A stretch of DNA of 7,981 nt. It comes from Gammaproteobacteria bacterium (GTDB taxonomy: Bacteria > Pseudomonadota > Gammaproteobacteria > Arenicellales > JAOTYS01). How positions within the stretch are numbered: position 1 is the first letter of the stretch; each line of letters begins with the position of its first letter. Of the stretch, positions 1 to 5,935 are shown piece by piece. The DNA is taken from positions 1 to 7,981 of the forward strand of contig JAOTYS010000212.1 of assembly GCA_029861795.1 (NCBI GenBank), written 5' to 3'. The notes under the pieces were generated by a model. It worked only from the letters and a program-made list of their open reading frames with translations. It had not been told where the DNA came from and did no database searches. The position numbers and the translations under genes are program-made.

Positions 1-212
1 ACTGACACAGGGTCTGAGCCGGGTCGGGACGACTCGCCACCGATATCGATGATGTCCGCCCCTTCCGCCTGCAAACGCTCGACCTGGCGCAGCGCATTGT
101 TGCGATCCAAAAAAAGACCCCCGTCCGAAAAGGAATCGGGGGTGACGTTCACCACACCCATGATCGCGGCTCTCCGCAGATCTAGCTTGCGGCCTCCGCA
201 ATCAAGTTCTAT
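1..212 (-). CDS. folP: Dihydropteroate synthase, N-terminal part (runs off left edge)
   Basis: FolP condenses 6-hydroxymethyl-7,8-dihydropterin diphosphate with p-aminobenzoate to give 7,8-dihydropteroate in cytosolic folate synthesis; it is the sulfonamide target. About 70 codons are present. Seen directly: the family hallmark MGVVNVTPDSFSDGG at residues 18-32 (counting from the codon at 212), then ADIIDIGGESSRPG at 52-65, which is the second pterin/pABA loop. The gene follows ftsH by 17 bases, the usual gammaproteobacterial order. The start is odd. The reading frame is open from a TGA just inside the ftsH end, but its only ATG is at 161, directly before the conserved core. There is no upstream ATG, GTG or TTG. 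An ATA at 210-212 lies exactly 17 codons upstream, the same distance as the E. coli start (from memory), and has GAGG eight bases ahead of it. I place the start there tentatively. The alternative is the ATG at 161 with GGAGAG ahead of it, giving a protein lacking its first beta strands. Product identity is secure; the start is not. Confidence 0.9.
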   Translation of the reverse strand, partial: MELDCGGRKLDLRRAAIMGVVNVTPDSFSDGGLFLDRNNALRQVERLQAEGADIIDIGGESSRPGSDPVS

Positions 213-220
213 GGCAAATG

Positions 221-224
221 CCTC
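221..224 (-). promoter_or_regulatory. Shine-Dalgarno GAGG deciding the folP start
   Basis: Read on the minus strand, GAGG follows the ftsH stop codon almost directly and is separated by eight bases from the ATA at 212-210. That is ideal spacing for an initiation codon at the position homologous to the usual FolP start. A competing purine-rich site, GGAGAG at 175-170, stands eight bases before the ATG at 161. Which one is used cannot be settled from sequence alone. Confidence 0.45.
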
Positions 225-229
225 GCAGA

Positions 230-2149
230 CTAGGTTTGGTCGCCTGCCGGCTCATCCATGCGCGGCTTGATCTCCGGCTTAGGTTTGTCCTTAGTCTTGC
301 CTTTGTGTCCAGGGTCACCCGGGGTGGAGCTGTCGAGATCCGAAGGCGGACGCGGTTCTTTGCCGGCCATAATGTCGTCGATTTGATCCGCCTCTAGGGT
401 CTCCCATTCCATCAACGCCTTGGCCATGACCTCCACCCTATCCCGGTTTTCCTCAAGGATTTTCCGTGCCCGATCGTACTGCTCCTCCACGATCCGGGTG
501 ATTTCGGCATCCACTTTCTCAGCAGTCGCATTGCTCAGGTTCTTATGGGTGGTGACATCGCGCCCCAGAAATACTTCAGACTGATTCTCGCCGTATACGC
601 GGGTACCCAAATCGTCACTCATTCCCCACCGCGACACCATGTTTTGCGCAATCTGAGTGGCCTGCTCAAAATCATTAGAGGCGCCTGTGGTCATCTGGCC
701 CATGAACAGCTCCTCGGAGATACGTCCTCCCATCAGCACTGCCACGCGGGATAGCAAGTACTCCCGGTCATGACTATAACGGTCCTCTTCTGGAAGCTGC
801 ATAGTGACGCCCAGGGCACGGCCACGCGGAATAATAGTGACCTTGTGCACCGGATCGGTATTCTTGAGGACCTTGGCAACAACTGTGTGCCCCGACTCAT
901 GGTATGCGGTGTTTAACCGCTCATGTTCCGGCATAACAATGGAACGCCGCTCAACGCCCATTACCACCTTGTCCTTGGCTAGCTCAAAGTCTTCCATATT
1001 CACTAGCTTCTTCCCCGACCGGGCTGCGAACAAGGCCGCCTCGTTCACAAGGTTTGCCAGATCCGCCCCAGAGAATCCGGGGGTGCCGCGGGCGATGATA
1101 TTGGGCTCCACATCGTCATGCAGAGGCACCTTACGCATGTGTATTTTGAGGATTTGCTCGCGCCCGCGGATATCTGGCAGCGGTACATACACCTGACGGT
1201 CAAACCGCCCCGGGCGCAATAGCGCTGGATCGAGCACATCAGGCCGGTTGGTCGCAGCGATCACGATGACGCCTTCATTGCCATCAAAACCATCCATCTC
1301 CACCAACAATTGGTTCAGTGTTTGTTCGCGCTCGTCATGCCCCCCGCCCAGTCCAGCGCCACGCTGGCGCCCGACCGCGTCAATCTCATCGATAAAAATG
1401 ATGCAGGGCGCATTCTTCTTGGCCTGGTCGAACATATCGCGCACCCGGGATGCGCCCACACCGACAAACATCTCCACAAAATCGGAACCGGAAATCGTAA
1501 AAAACGGCACTTTGGCTTCGCCTGCGATGGCCCTGGCAAGCAAAGTCTTGCCCGTCCCCGGATTGCCGGTCATCAATACGCCCCGCGGAATACGACCGCC
1601 GAGCTTCTGAAACTTTGAGGGATCGCGCAGAAACTCCACCAGCTCCTGCACCTCTTCTTTCGCCTCCTCCACGCCGGCAACGTCGTCGAAGGTCACCTTG
1701 TTTTTGTCTTCCGTGAGCATGCGTGCGCGACTCTTGCCGAAGCTAAGAGCGCCACGTCCACCACCGCCTTGCATCTGGCGCATAAAAAAGATCCACACCC
1801 CGATCAACAACAGCAGCGGAAACCAACTGATGAAAATCTGCATCAACAACGAAGGACCCTGCTCGGCCTTAGCCTGAATCGCAACACCGTTGTGCAGCAA
1901 ATCACTAATCAGCTCCGGGTCATCCGGCGCGTAAGTTCTAAATCTTTCACCGGTCTCGGTGATCCCTTCTATGGTCTGACCTTCTATGACTACACGCTCT
2001 ATCAAACCCGTTTTGACTTCGGCCAGGAAGGTAGAGTAATCGACGAGGCGACTGTTGGCGCCGTCACGGGGCGCAAAATTTTGAAAAACCGCCATCAACA
2101 CCATTGCGATTACCAGCCACAGAATTAGATTTTTCGTCAGGTTGTTCAA
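230..2149 (-). CDS. ftsH: ATP-dependent zinc metalloprotease FtsH
   Basis: FtsH is a hexameric inner-membrane AAA+ protease that degrades damaged membrane proteins and regulators such as sigma-32 and LpxC in E. coli. The protein has 639 residues (E. coli about 644). A first membrane segment spans about 6-23, a periplasmic domain about 24-102, and a second membrane segment about 103-123. The AAA+ module follows with Walker A GNPGTGKT at 195-202, pore residues FVG at 228-230, Walker B IIFIDE at 250-255, and the second region of homology with Arg312 and Arg315. The zinc protease motif HESGH is at 417-421, and the likely third ligand is Asp493. All catalytic residues are present. The second Walker A residue is Asn where E. 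coli has Pro. The start is TTG at 2149, preceded at five bases by GAGGT; no ATG lies upstream in frame, and the N-terminus aligns with the usual one. The C-terminal tail from about 600 is charged and Pro/Lys rich. It lies 159 bases downstream of rlmE and 17 upstream of the proposed folP start. Confidence 0.99.
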   Translation of the reverse strand: MNNLTKNLILWLVIAMVLMAVFQNFAPRDGANSRLVDYSTFLAEVKTGLIERVVIEGQTIEGITETGERFRTYAPDDPELISDLLHNGVAIQAKAEQGPSLLMQIFISWFPLLLLIGVWIFFMRQMQGGGGRGALSFGKSRARMLTEDKNKVTFDDVAGVEEAKEEVQELVEFLRDPSKFQKLGGRIPRGVLMTGNPGTGKTLLARAIAGEAKVPFFTISGSDFVEMFVGVGASRVRDMFDQAKKNAPCIIFIDEIDAVGRQRGAGLGGGHDEREQTLNQLLVEMDGFDGNEGVIVIAATNRPDVLDPALLRPGRFDRQVYVPLPDIRGREQILKIHMRKVPLHDDVEPNIIARGTPGFSGADLANLVNEAALFAARSGKKLVNMEDFELAKDKVVMGVERRSIVMPEHERLNTAYHESGHTVVAKVLKNTDPVHKVTIIPRGRALGVTMQLPEEDRYSHDREYLLSRVAVLMGGRISEELFMGQMTTGASNDFEQATQIAQNMVSRWGMSDDLGTRVYGENQSEVFLGRDVTTHKNLSNATAEKVDAEITRIVEEQYDRARKILEENRDRVEVMAKALMEWETLEADQIDDIMAGKEPRPPSDLDSSTPGDPGHKGKTKDKPKPEIKPRMDEPAGDQT

Positions 2150-2154
2150 ACTTT

Positions 2155-2159
2155 ACCTC
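2155..2159 (-). promoter_or_regulatory. Shine-Dalgarno GAGGT of ftsH (TTG start)
   Basis: On the minus strand GAGGT ends five bases before the TTG at 2149. It supports initiation at this non-ATG codon, since there is no in-frame ATG nearby and the following residues align with the usual FtsH N-terminus. Confidence 0.75.
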
Positions 2160-2180
2160 GGATATTGGATTCGCTCTGTC

Positions 2181-2220
2181 TTAACAAATGGCTAACGACC
2201 TTAACAAATGGCTAACGACC
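2181..2220. repeat. Perfect 20-bp tandem duplication upstream of ftsH
   Basis: The 20-base unit TTAACAAATGGCTAACGACC occurs at 2181-2200 and again, identical, at 2201-2220 with no spacer. It lies in the rlmE-ftsH spacer, 32 to 71 bases upstream of the ftsH start codon, so it would be in the ftsH 5' leader if transcription begins upstream. The last bases of the second copy form part of the adjoining ACCGAC/GTCGGT inverted repeat. I recognise no known family or protein-binding site in it. Confidence 0.98.
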
Positions 2221-2235
2221 GACACCAAAGTCGGT
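2218..2235 (-). other. Small inverted repeat (6-bp stem) in the ftsH leader
   Basis: ACCGAC at 2218-2223 and GTCGGT at 2230-2235 are perfectly complementary around a six-base loop. In minus-strand RNA this would form a short GC-rich hairpin directly upstream of the two tandem 20-base units. No U-run follows, so it is not a typical intrinsic terminator. It may be a leader structure, an operator half-site pair, or chance. Confidence 0.35.
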
Positions 2236-2243
2236 TACCTAGT

Positions 2244-2271
2244 TTTATGGACATCTGCCTCATAGGCTCAA
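2244..2271 (-). promoter_or_regulatory. Candidate sigma-70-type promoter for ftsH
   Basis: On the minus strand TTGAGC (2271-2266) and CATAAA (2249-2244) are separated by 16 bases, each matching four of six consensus positions. Transcription would begin around 2237, just before the hairpin and the tandem repeat, giving ftsH a leader of about 90 bases. The match is modest. I found no convincing sigma-32 type element here, although ftsH is often heat-induced. Confidence 0.28.
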
Positions 2272-2308
2272 TTGTGCGCTGTTACCCAACCTGTTACAAC
2301 CACTGTCG

Positions 2309-2947
2309 CTAGCCGCTATCGGTACCCCGAAAATCCTTTGCTACAAGGTATGTCTCCCTGCTGCGCCCACGTGACGCAACAGGCTTGCGACTTAAACATT
2401 GACTAAACATTTGGCCTAGACGTCGTCGCAAACTGATCGCGTCTTCACCCTCAAATACTTTGACAAGCATATGGTTACCCGGTTTCAGGACCTCGACGAC
2501 GAAGTTCGCGGCCTGCTCACCCAGCGCATAGCTACGGGCCTGATCGACACTGGCTATACCACTAATATTGGGTGACATATCGGAGATTACAAGGTCCGCG
2601 TGACGATCCCCCAAGTGAGCTCGGACCTGTTCAATCACTGAACGCTCGCTAAAGTCGCCTTGGACAATGCGCACCCCCGGCACGGGGTCCATAGGTAACA
2701 CATCCACTGCCACCACAATTCCGCTATCTCCGACCCGCTCGACCACATACTGAGACCACCCCCCCGGCGCAGCACCCAGATCCACCACTACCATTCCAGA
2801 TCGTAACAGACCATCGCGCCGGTCGAGTTCCATAAGTTTATAGACGGCACGCGAGCGATACCCTTCACGCCGAGCGCTTTTTACGAAAGGATCGCGTTGC
2901 TGCCGATCTACCCAGCTTTTATTACGCTTGTGACGCCCCCTAGACAT
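2309..2947 (-). CDS. rlmE: 23S rRNA (uridine-2'-O-)-methyltransferase RlmE
   Basis: RlmE (FtsJ/RrmJ) methylates the 2'-OH of U2552 in the A-loop of 23S rRNA on the 50S particle, using S-adenosylmethionine. From the ATG at 2947 the protein has 212 residues (E. coli 209). The basic N-terminus is followed by the Rossmann SAM motif VVDLGAAPGGWSQY at about 54-67, the acidic LPMDP turn at 84-88, and SDMSPN at 122-127. The catalytic tetrad Lys37-Asp123-Lys163-Glu198 matches K38-D124-K164-E199 of E. coli. The reading frame stays open another 49 codons upstream, to 3094, but that stretch looks non-coding and would overlap yhbY. The ATG at 2947 gives the family's normal N-terminus and length. Its Shine-Dalgarno is weak (GAG five bases before the start). 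It is first in a minus-strand run with ftsH and folP, and is divergent from yhbY, as in E. coli. Confidence 0.97.
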   Translation of the reverse strand: MSRGRHKRNKSWVDRQQRDPFVKSARREGYRSRAVYKLMELDRRDGLLRSGMVVVDLGAAPGGWSQYVVERVGDSGIVVAVDVLPMDPVPGVRIVQGDFSERSVIEQVRAHLGDRHADLVISDMSPNISGIASVDQARSYALGEQAANFVVEVLKPGNHMLVKVFEGEDAISLRRRLGQMFSQCLSRKPVASRGRSRETYLVAKDFRGTDSG

Positions 2948-2993
2948 ACAAACTCGATTTTTGGTTCCACGGTGAGAGCGGGCCCACGATACA

Positions 2994-3002
2994 TGAGATA
3001 AT
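2994..3002 (+). promoter_or_regulatory. Candidate extended -10 promoter for the yhbY operon
   Basis: TGAGATAAT fits the extended -10 pattern TG-N-TATAAT with five of six core matches. There is no good -35. A start near 3009 would give yhbY a leader of about 70 bases. On the opposite strand the same bases read TATTAT (3003-2998), a possible -10 for rlmE, so the two divergent promoters could overlap. The evidence is motif matching only. Confidence 0.28.
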
Positions 3003-3077
3003 ACCTCTATATGCTGGATCGTCTGAGTACTTTCGCGCGCACAGCTAAACATCACACGGTGCCAATTGCCCCATATA

Positions 3078-3389
3078 ATGAGTCTCACCGGCAAACAGTT
3101 AAATTATCTACGTGGACTCGCCCATCACCGCAACGTGGTGGTAGCGGTTGGCGGGCCTGGTCTGACCCAAAGTGTGGTCAATGATATCGATCGCGCATTG
3201 GCACACCATGAGTTGGTAAAGATCAAGCTGGCTATTTCAGATCGCGATGAACGCCGAAGCTGTGTGACGCGGATCTGCAAACGCACGGCAGCTCACTCCG
3301 TCCAACAAATCGGTCGTGTCGCGGTGGTGTATCGAGCCGCCAAAGACCCTAAGATCGTGTTGCCCGGGATTTTCAATGCTGAGTGCTAG
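3078..3389 (+). CDS. yhbY: YhbY-family RNA-binding protein (CRS1-YhbY domain)
   Basis: This is a small RNA-binding protein that, in E. coli, associates with pre-50S ribosomal particles; the fold is shared with plant CRS1/CRM splicing factors. The 103 residues are essentially one CRM domain: LTGKQLNYLRGLAHH at 3-17, the GGPGLTQSV loop at 25-33, HHELVKIK at 43-50, and the terminal strands QQIGRVAVVYR at 76-86. I chose the ATG at 3078 because the family starts just before LTxKQ; a TTG four codons upstream at 3066 is less likely. No Shine-Dalgarno is visible before either codon, which is unusual next to the other genes. The C-terminus is about six residues longer than in E. coli and ends NAEC. 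It is divergent from rlmE (130-base spacer) and followed after 15 bases by the NRDE gene. Both rlmE and yhbY act on the large subunit. Confidence 0.95.
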   Translation: MSLTGKQLNYLRGLAHHRNVVVAVGGPGLTQSVVNDIDRALAHHELVKIKLAISDRDERRSCVTRICKRTAAHSVQQIGRVAVVYRAAKDPKIVLPGIFNAEC

Positions 3390-3404
3390 GAGTCTGCGCC
3401 TACT

Positions 3405-4205
3405 ATGTGCTGTTTATTCCTAGCGCTAGGTGGACATCCCCAGTTACCGCTGGTGGTAGCGGCTAACCGCGACGAGTTCTATGGTCGAGCCACAGAGCCT
3501 GCAAGATTTTGGGTCGATGACGGCCAGATACTGGCCGGTCGCGATATAGAGCAGGGCGGTACCTGGCTCGGACTGACTCGCAGTGGCCGCTTTGCCGCGG
3601 TGACTAATTTTCGAGAGCCTGGACGCGCCAAACCGGACGCCCCTTCACGGGGCCATTTGGTAAGGGACTTTCTCCAGGGTCAGGATGCCCCCGATCAATA
3701 TATTGCCGATCTCGCACAAATCGGTGCCAACTACAACGGTTTCAGCATCGTAGTGGGCACTGTCGGCCAGCTGATGTATTACTCGAACCGAGGCGAGGAC
3801 CCGATACAGCTCGATTCAGGAATATATGGACTCAGCAATCATTTGTTAGATACAACCTGGCCAAAGATACGCCGTGGTAAAGACAAGCTTAAACGGCTGT
3901 TGGCGACGCCGGCGGGGCCATCGGCAAGCGACCTGCTCAATTTGCTGCAGGATCGCACTGTCGCCGATGACAAAGAGCTGCCACAGTCGGGGCTAGAGTT
4001 GCAGCAAGAGCGCGTGCTGTCCCCTATCTTTGTGGCCGCAGAGAGTTATGGCACTCGCTGTTCTACGGCGATACGTCTGAGCTACGATGGCTCGCTTGAC
4101 TTCACTGAGAGAACTTTCCCGAGTCACAGCGTGGTTCCCACCACGGTTCGTTATGACGTTGAGTTAGCGAGCCCTGCGGGCGAGCCCGCCCACCAGGTGC
4201 GCTGA
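3405..4205 (+). CDS. NRDE family protein (TANGO2-like, DUF833)
   Basis: This member of the NRDE/TANGO2 family has 266 residues, close to the usual bacterial length. Motifs in order: N-terminal MCC, ANRDEF at 20-25, GGTWLG at 51-56, TNFRE at 67-71, SRGHLV at 81-86, YNGFSIVVG at 110-118, YGLSNHLLDTTWPK at 141-154, SPIFV at 206-210 and YGTRCST at 215-221. Animal TANGO2/HRG-9 proteins have been linked to haem trafficking, and bacterial homologues have been tied to haem handling. The biochemical activity remains uncertain. The invariant Cys2 after the initiator Met resembles an Ntn-hydrolase nucleophile, which is inference only. No signal peptide or membrane segment is seen, so it is probably cytosolic. 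AGGAG overlaps the yhbY stop codon but lies 12 bases from the ATG, longer than ideal. Its stop codon overlaps the next start by one base (TGATG), which suggests translational coupling. Confidence 0.95.
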   Translation: MCCLFLALGGHPQLPLVVAANRDEFYGRATEPARFWVDDGQILAGRDIEQGGTWLGLTRSGRFAAVTNFREPGRAKPDAPSRGHLVRDFLQGQDAPDQYIADLAQIGANYNGFSIVVGTVGQLMYYSNRGEDPIQLDSGIYGLSNHLLDTTWPKIRRGKDKLKRLLATPAGPSASDLLNLLQDRTVADDKELPQSGLELQQERVLSPIFVAAESYGTRCSTAIRLSYDGSLDFTERTFPSHSVVPTTVRYDVELASPAGEPAHQVR

Positions 4206-4669
4206 TGAACCGAGTGGATCCGTCTCGACAGGCACCTGCACTACTACCTGTGAAGCAAGCGGAGGCAATAGTGCGCGACCGCGAACGGACCGCTGGGCTC
4301 GCAGCCCGCGCTGCACAGAAGGCTGAAAAGAACAAAAGGGCGCTGCGTAAGGTCTGGGACGACTTGTTAACGCTGATTCGTCTAATAGCAGCATGGGCCA
4401 GACGTGATTACACACACGTGCCTTGGTCCACCATCGTCGCCGACGTCGCGGCGCTGATCTACTTTGTCAATCCGTTCGATCTGATTCCAGATTTCCTAAA
4501 CGTCTTCGGCCTCATCGATGACGCCGCCGTGCTTGGACTTGTGGTTAGCGCCATCAGTGAGGACCTCTCCAGATTCAGAGGCTGGGAGCGGGAGCACCCC
4601 CGATCAGATTTCCCACCAGCAGATAGTGTCGACCCGGTAGAATCGGTTAATCCAACAAAGACAGAATAA
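4205..4669 (+). CDS. DUF1232 (YkvA-type) small membrane protein
   Basis: The protein has 154 residues. The DUF1232 core is residues 86-113, YFVNPFDLIPDF then LNVFGLIDDAAVLGLV, containing the family's hallmark NP-x-DLIPDF and GL-x-DD. Two hydrophobic stretches, about 76-97 and 101-118, frame it and could be a membrane hairpin. Residues about 19-50 are rich in Ala, Lys, Arg and Glu and probably form a charged helix or short coiled coil. The C-terminus is acidic and Pro/Ser rich, probably disordered. The family's function is unknown to me beyond being widespread and membrane-linked. The ATG overlaps the stop of the NRDE gene by one base. The 3' end overlaps the convergent DUF1015 gene by 23 bases, so the last eight or so codons are shared antisense. 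Confidence 0.93.
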   Translation: MNRVDPSRQAPALLPVKQAEAIVRDRERTAGLAARAAQKAEKNKRALRKVWDDLLTLIRLIAAWARRDYTHVPWSTIVADVAALIYFVNPFDLIPDFLNVFGLIDDAAVLGLVVSAISEDLSRFRGWEREHPRSDFPPADSVDPVESVNPTKTE

Positions 4670-5897
4670 GTCCCGCCTGCAGCTTAGGTTCAAAGCTGGT
4701 GGACTTTGGCGGCATCACCTCCCCCATGTCGGCGATCGATATCAGATGGTCGATGCTGGGTGGATATAAGGCGAAGGCGATAGCACATTCTGAGTTGCAA
4801 CGACATTCCAGGCCTTCCAGGCCTTGCAGTCCACTGACAAATTCAATGTCTTCACTGGTTCTCGGATCATCGATGCCAAGTAGTGGCGCAAGTATGCGAT
4901 CCTGCAGCACCATTACGTCCAACGACGCCCTGACGCTATTCGTACCGCATTGGTCGGGGCGTAGTCGTATTCGATACCACACTCGGCCCAGCAGCATACC
5001 GTACTCGTGTGGCCGTTTAGGTTTGGCTTCGCGGGCACATCCCGTTCCCAGCTCGGTTACTTCAAAGTCTCTATCCAATGCTTGCAGCAGCGATTGAGGG
5101 GTATGACCATTGAGAGTACGCACGCAGCGGTTATAGTCGAGAATCTGCATTTGGTCATCGGGAAATAAAACTGCAAGAAAAAAATTATAGGGTTCCTCAC
5201 CGCTATGTTGGAGATTCTGCTGCTGCCGTAATCTGCTCACCAACGCAGCGGCCGCGGTGCGATGATGGCCGTCTGCAATGTAGCAACAAGGAATCGTATC
5301 AAACAGTTCAACCAGTTTTGCGATATCTGGTTCCCGATCTATGCACCACAATGTGTGGCCAACAGCATCATCCGCCACGAAGTCCAGCATCGGATCTGAC
5401 TGAACGAGTTGAGCCACCAGGTCATCAATTTCCTTGCAATGGCGGTACGTGAGAAACACTGGGCTGGTGTGCGCCCCTACCACATTGATATGCTCAGCGA
5501 GCCGCTCTTCCCGGTCACGGCGAGTATGTTCGTGTTTTTTGATCTTGCCATCGTAATACTCCGTCGCCGCCACACTGACGACGACACCGATCTGGCTGTG
5601 ATTCCCCATGGTGAGGCGGTAGAGGCAAAACCCAGGTGTCTTACTCTCTTCATAAACTCCACGACGCAACAGAATCTGTAGGTTGTCCGCGCTTTTCCGA
5701 AGCAACTCATTGGGGGTGGGGCAGACGCCCGATGGAAATTCATTCTCAGGGCGAATGACATGAAGAAAGGAAAGCTCGTTGCCCGCTGCCTTTACCCGGG
5801 CTTGTTCCGAGGACAACACATCCCACAATGGTGCCGCCACCCGCTTAGCGAGCGATGCTTTAGGCGTCAGGCCTTTAAATGGCCGTATAGCGGTCAC
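4647..5897 (-). CDS. DUF1015 family protein in a serine biosynthesis cassette
   Basis: This is a 416-residue cytosolic protein of the DUF1015 (COG4198) family. Hallmarks in order: IRPFKGL at 4-10, AAPLWDVLSSEQA at 21-33, SFLHVIRP at 43-50, KHEHT at 121-125, ADGHHRTAAA at 208-217, DYNR at 254-257, LQDRILAPLLGIDDPR at 331-346, and PPKSTSFEPKLQAGL at 396-410. The charged KHEHT and DGHHR motifs look like an active site. The start is GTG at 5897; it gives the family's usual N-terminus, although the Shine-Dalgarno is weak (GAG about nine bases ahead). It follows serC by 38 bases and serC follows serA, so it is most likely co-transcribed with them. DUF1015 next to serA/serC recurs in other bacteria as far as I recall. 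I also recall, less firmly, a distant relationship to SerK/SbnI-type free serine kinases. A role in phosphoserine or serine metabolism is therefore an inference, not shown by this sequence. The usual AAPPYD reads AAPLWD here. Confidence 0.93.
   Translation of the reverse strand: MTAIRPFKGLTPKASLAKRVAAPLWDVLSSEQARVKAAGNELSFLHVIRPENEFPSGVCPTPNELLRKSADNLQILLRRGVYEESKTPGFCLYRLTMGNHSQIGVVVSVAATEYYDGKIKKHEHTRRDREERLAEHINVVGAHTSPVFLTYRHCKEIDDLVAQLVQSDPMLDFVADDAVGHTLWCIDREPDIAKLVELFDTIPCCYIADGHHRTAAAALVSRLRQQQNLQHSGEEPYNFFLAVLFPDDQMQILDYNRCVRTLNGHTPQSLLQALDRDFEVTELGTGCAREAKPKRPHEYGMLLGRVWYRIRLRPDQCGTNSVRASLDVMVLQDRILAPLLGIDDPRTSEDIEFVSGLQGLEGLECRCNSECAIAFALYPPSIDHLISIADMGEVMPPKSTSFEPKLQAGLILSLLD
4806..4823. 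repeat. 9-bp tandem repeat inside the DUF1015 gene
   Basis: TTCCAGGCC occurs twice in direct succession (4806-4814 and 4815-4823). On the coding strand it gives Gly-Leu-Glu twice, in the run GLQGLEGLEC. The copies are in frame, so the reading frame is intact. It looks like a small in-frame slippage duplication. Confidence 0.9.
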
Positions 5898-5935
5898 CAG
5901 AAACTACTCACTTGCTTGTTATTACTCACGACGGG

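Noticed and set aside
804..2128. Several long plus-strand open frames opposite ftsH
   Set aside because: They are antisense shadows of a highly conserved gene, with no recognisable domains or ribosome binding sites.
2393..2411. Direct repeat TAAACATT with a three-base spacer
   Set aside because: It lies inside the rlmE coding region and is explained by similar codons; too short to mean more.
3074..3079. Perfect TATAAT overlapping the yhbY start codon
   Set aside because: Transcription from it would begin inside the conserved yhbY coding sequence, and the -35 (ATCACA) is poor. Probably chance.
2948..3094. 49-codon in-frame N-terminal extension of rlmE
   Set aside because: The extra residues have no resemblance to RlmE N-termini and would overlap the start of divergent yhbY. 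The ATG at 2947 gives the normal 212-residue protein.
4680..4698. Inverted repeat CAGCTT/AAGCTG just after the DUF1232 stop, as a terminator
   Set aside because: The stem has only six pairs, no T-run follows, and it lies within the conserved C-terminal codons of DUF1015.
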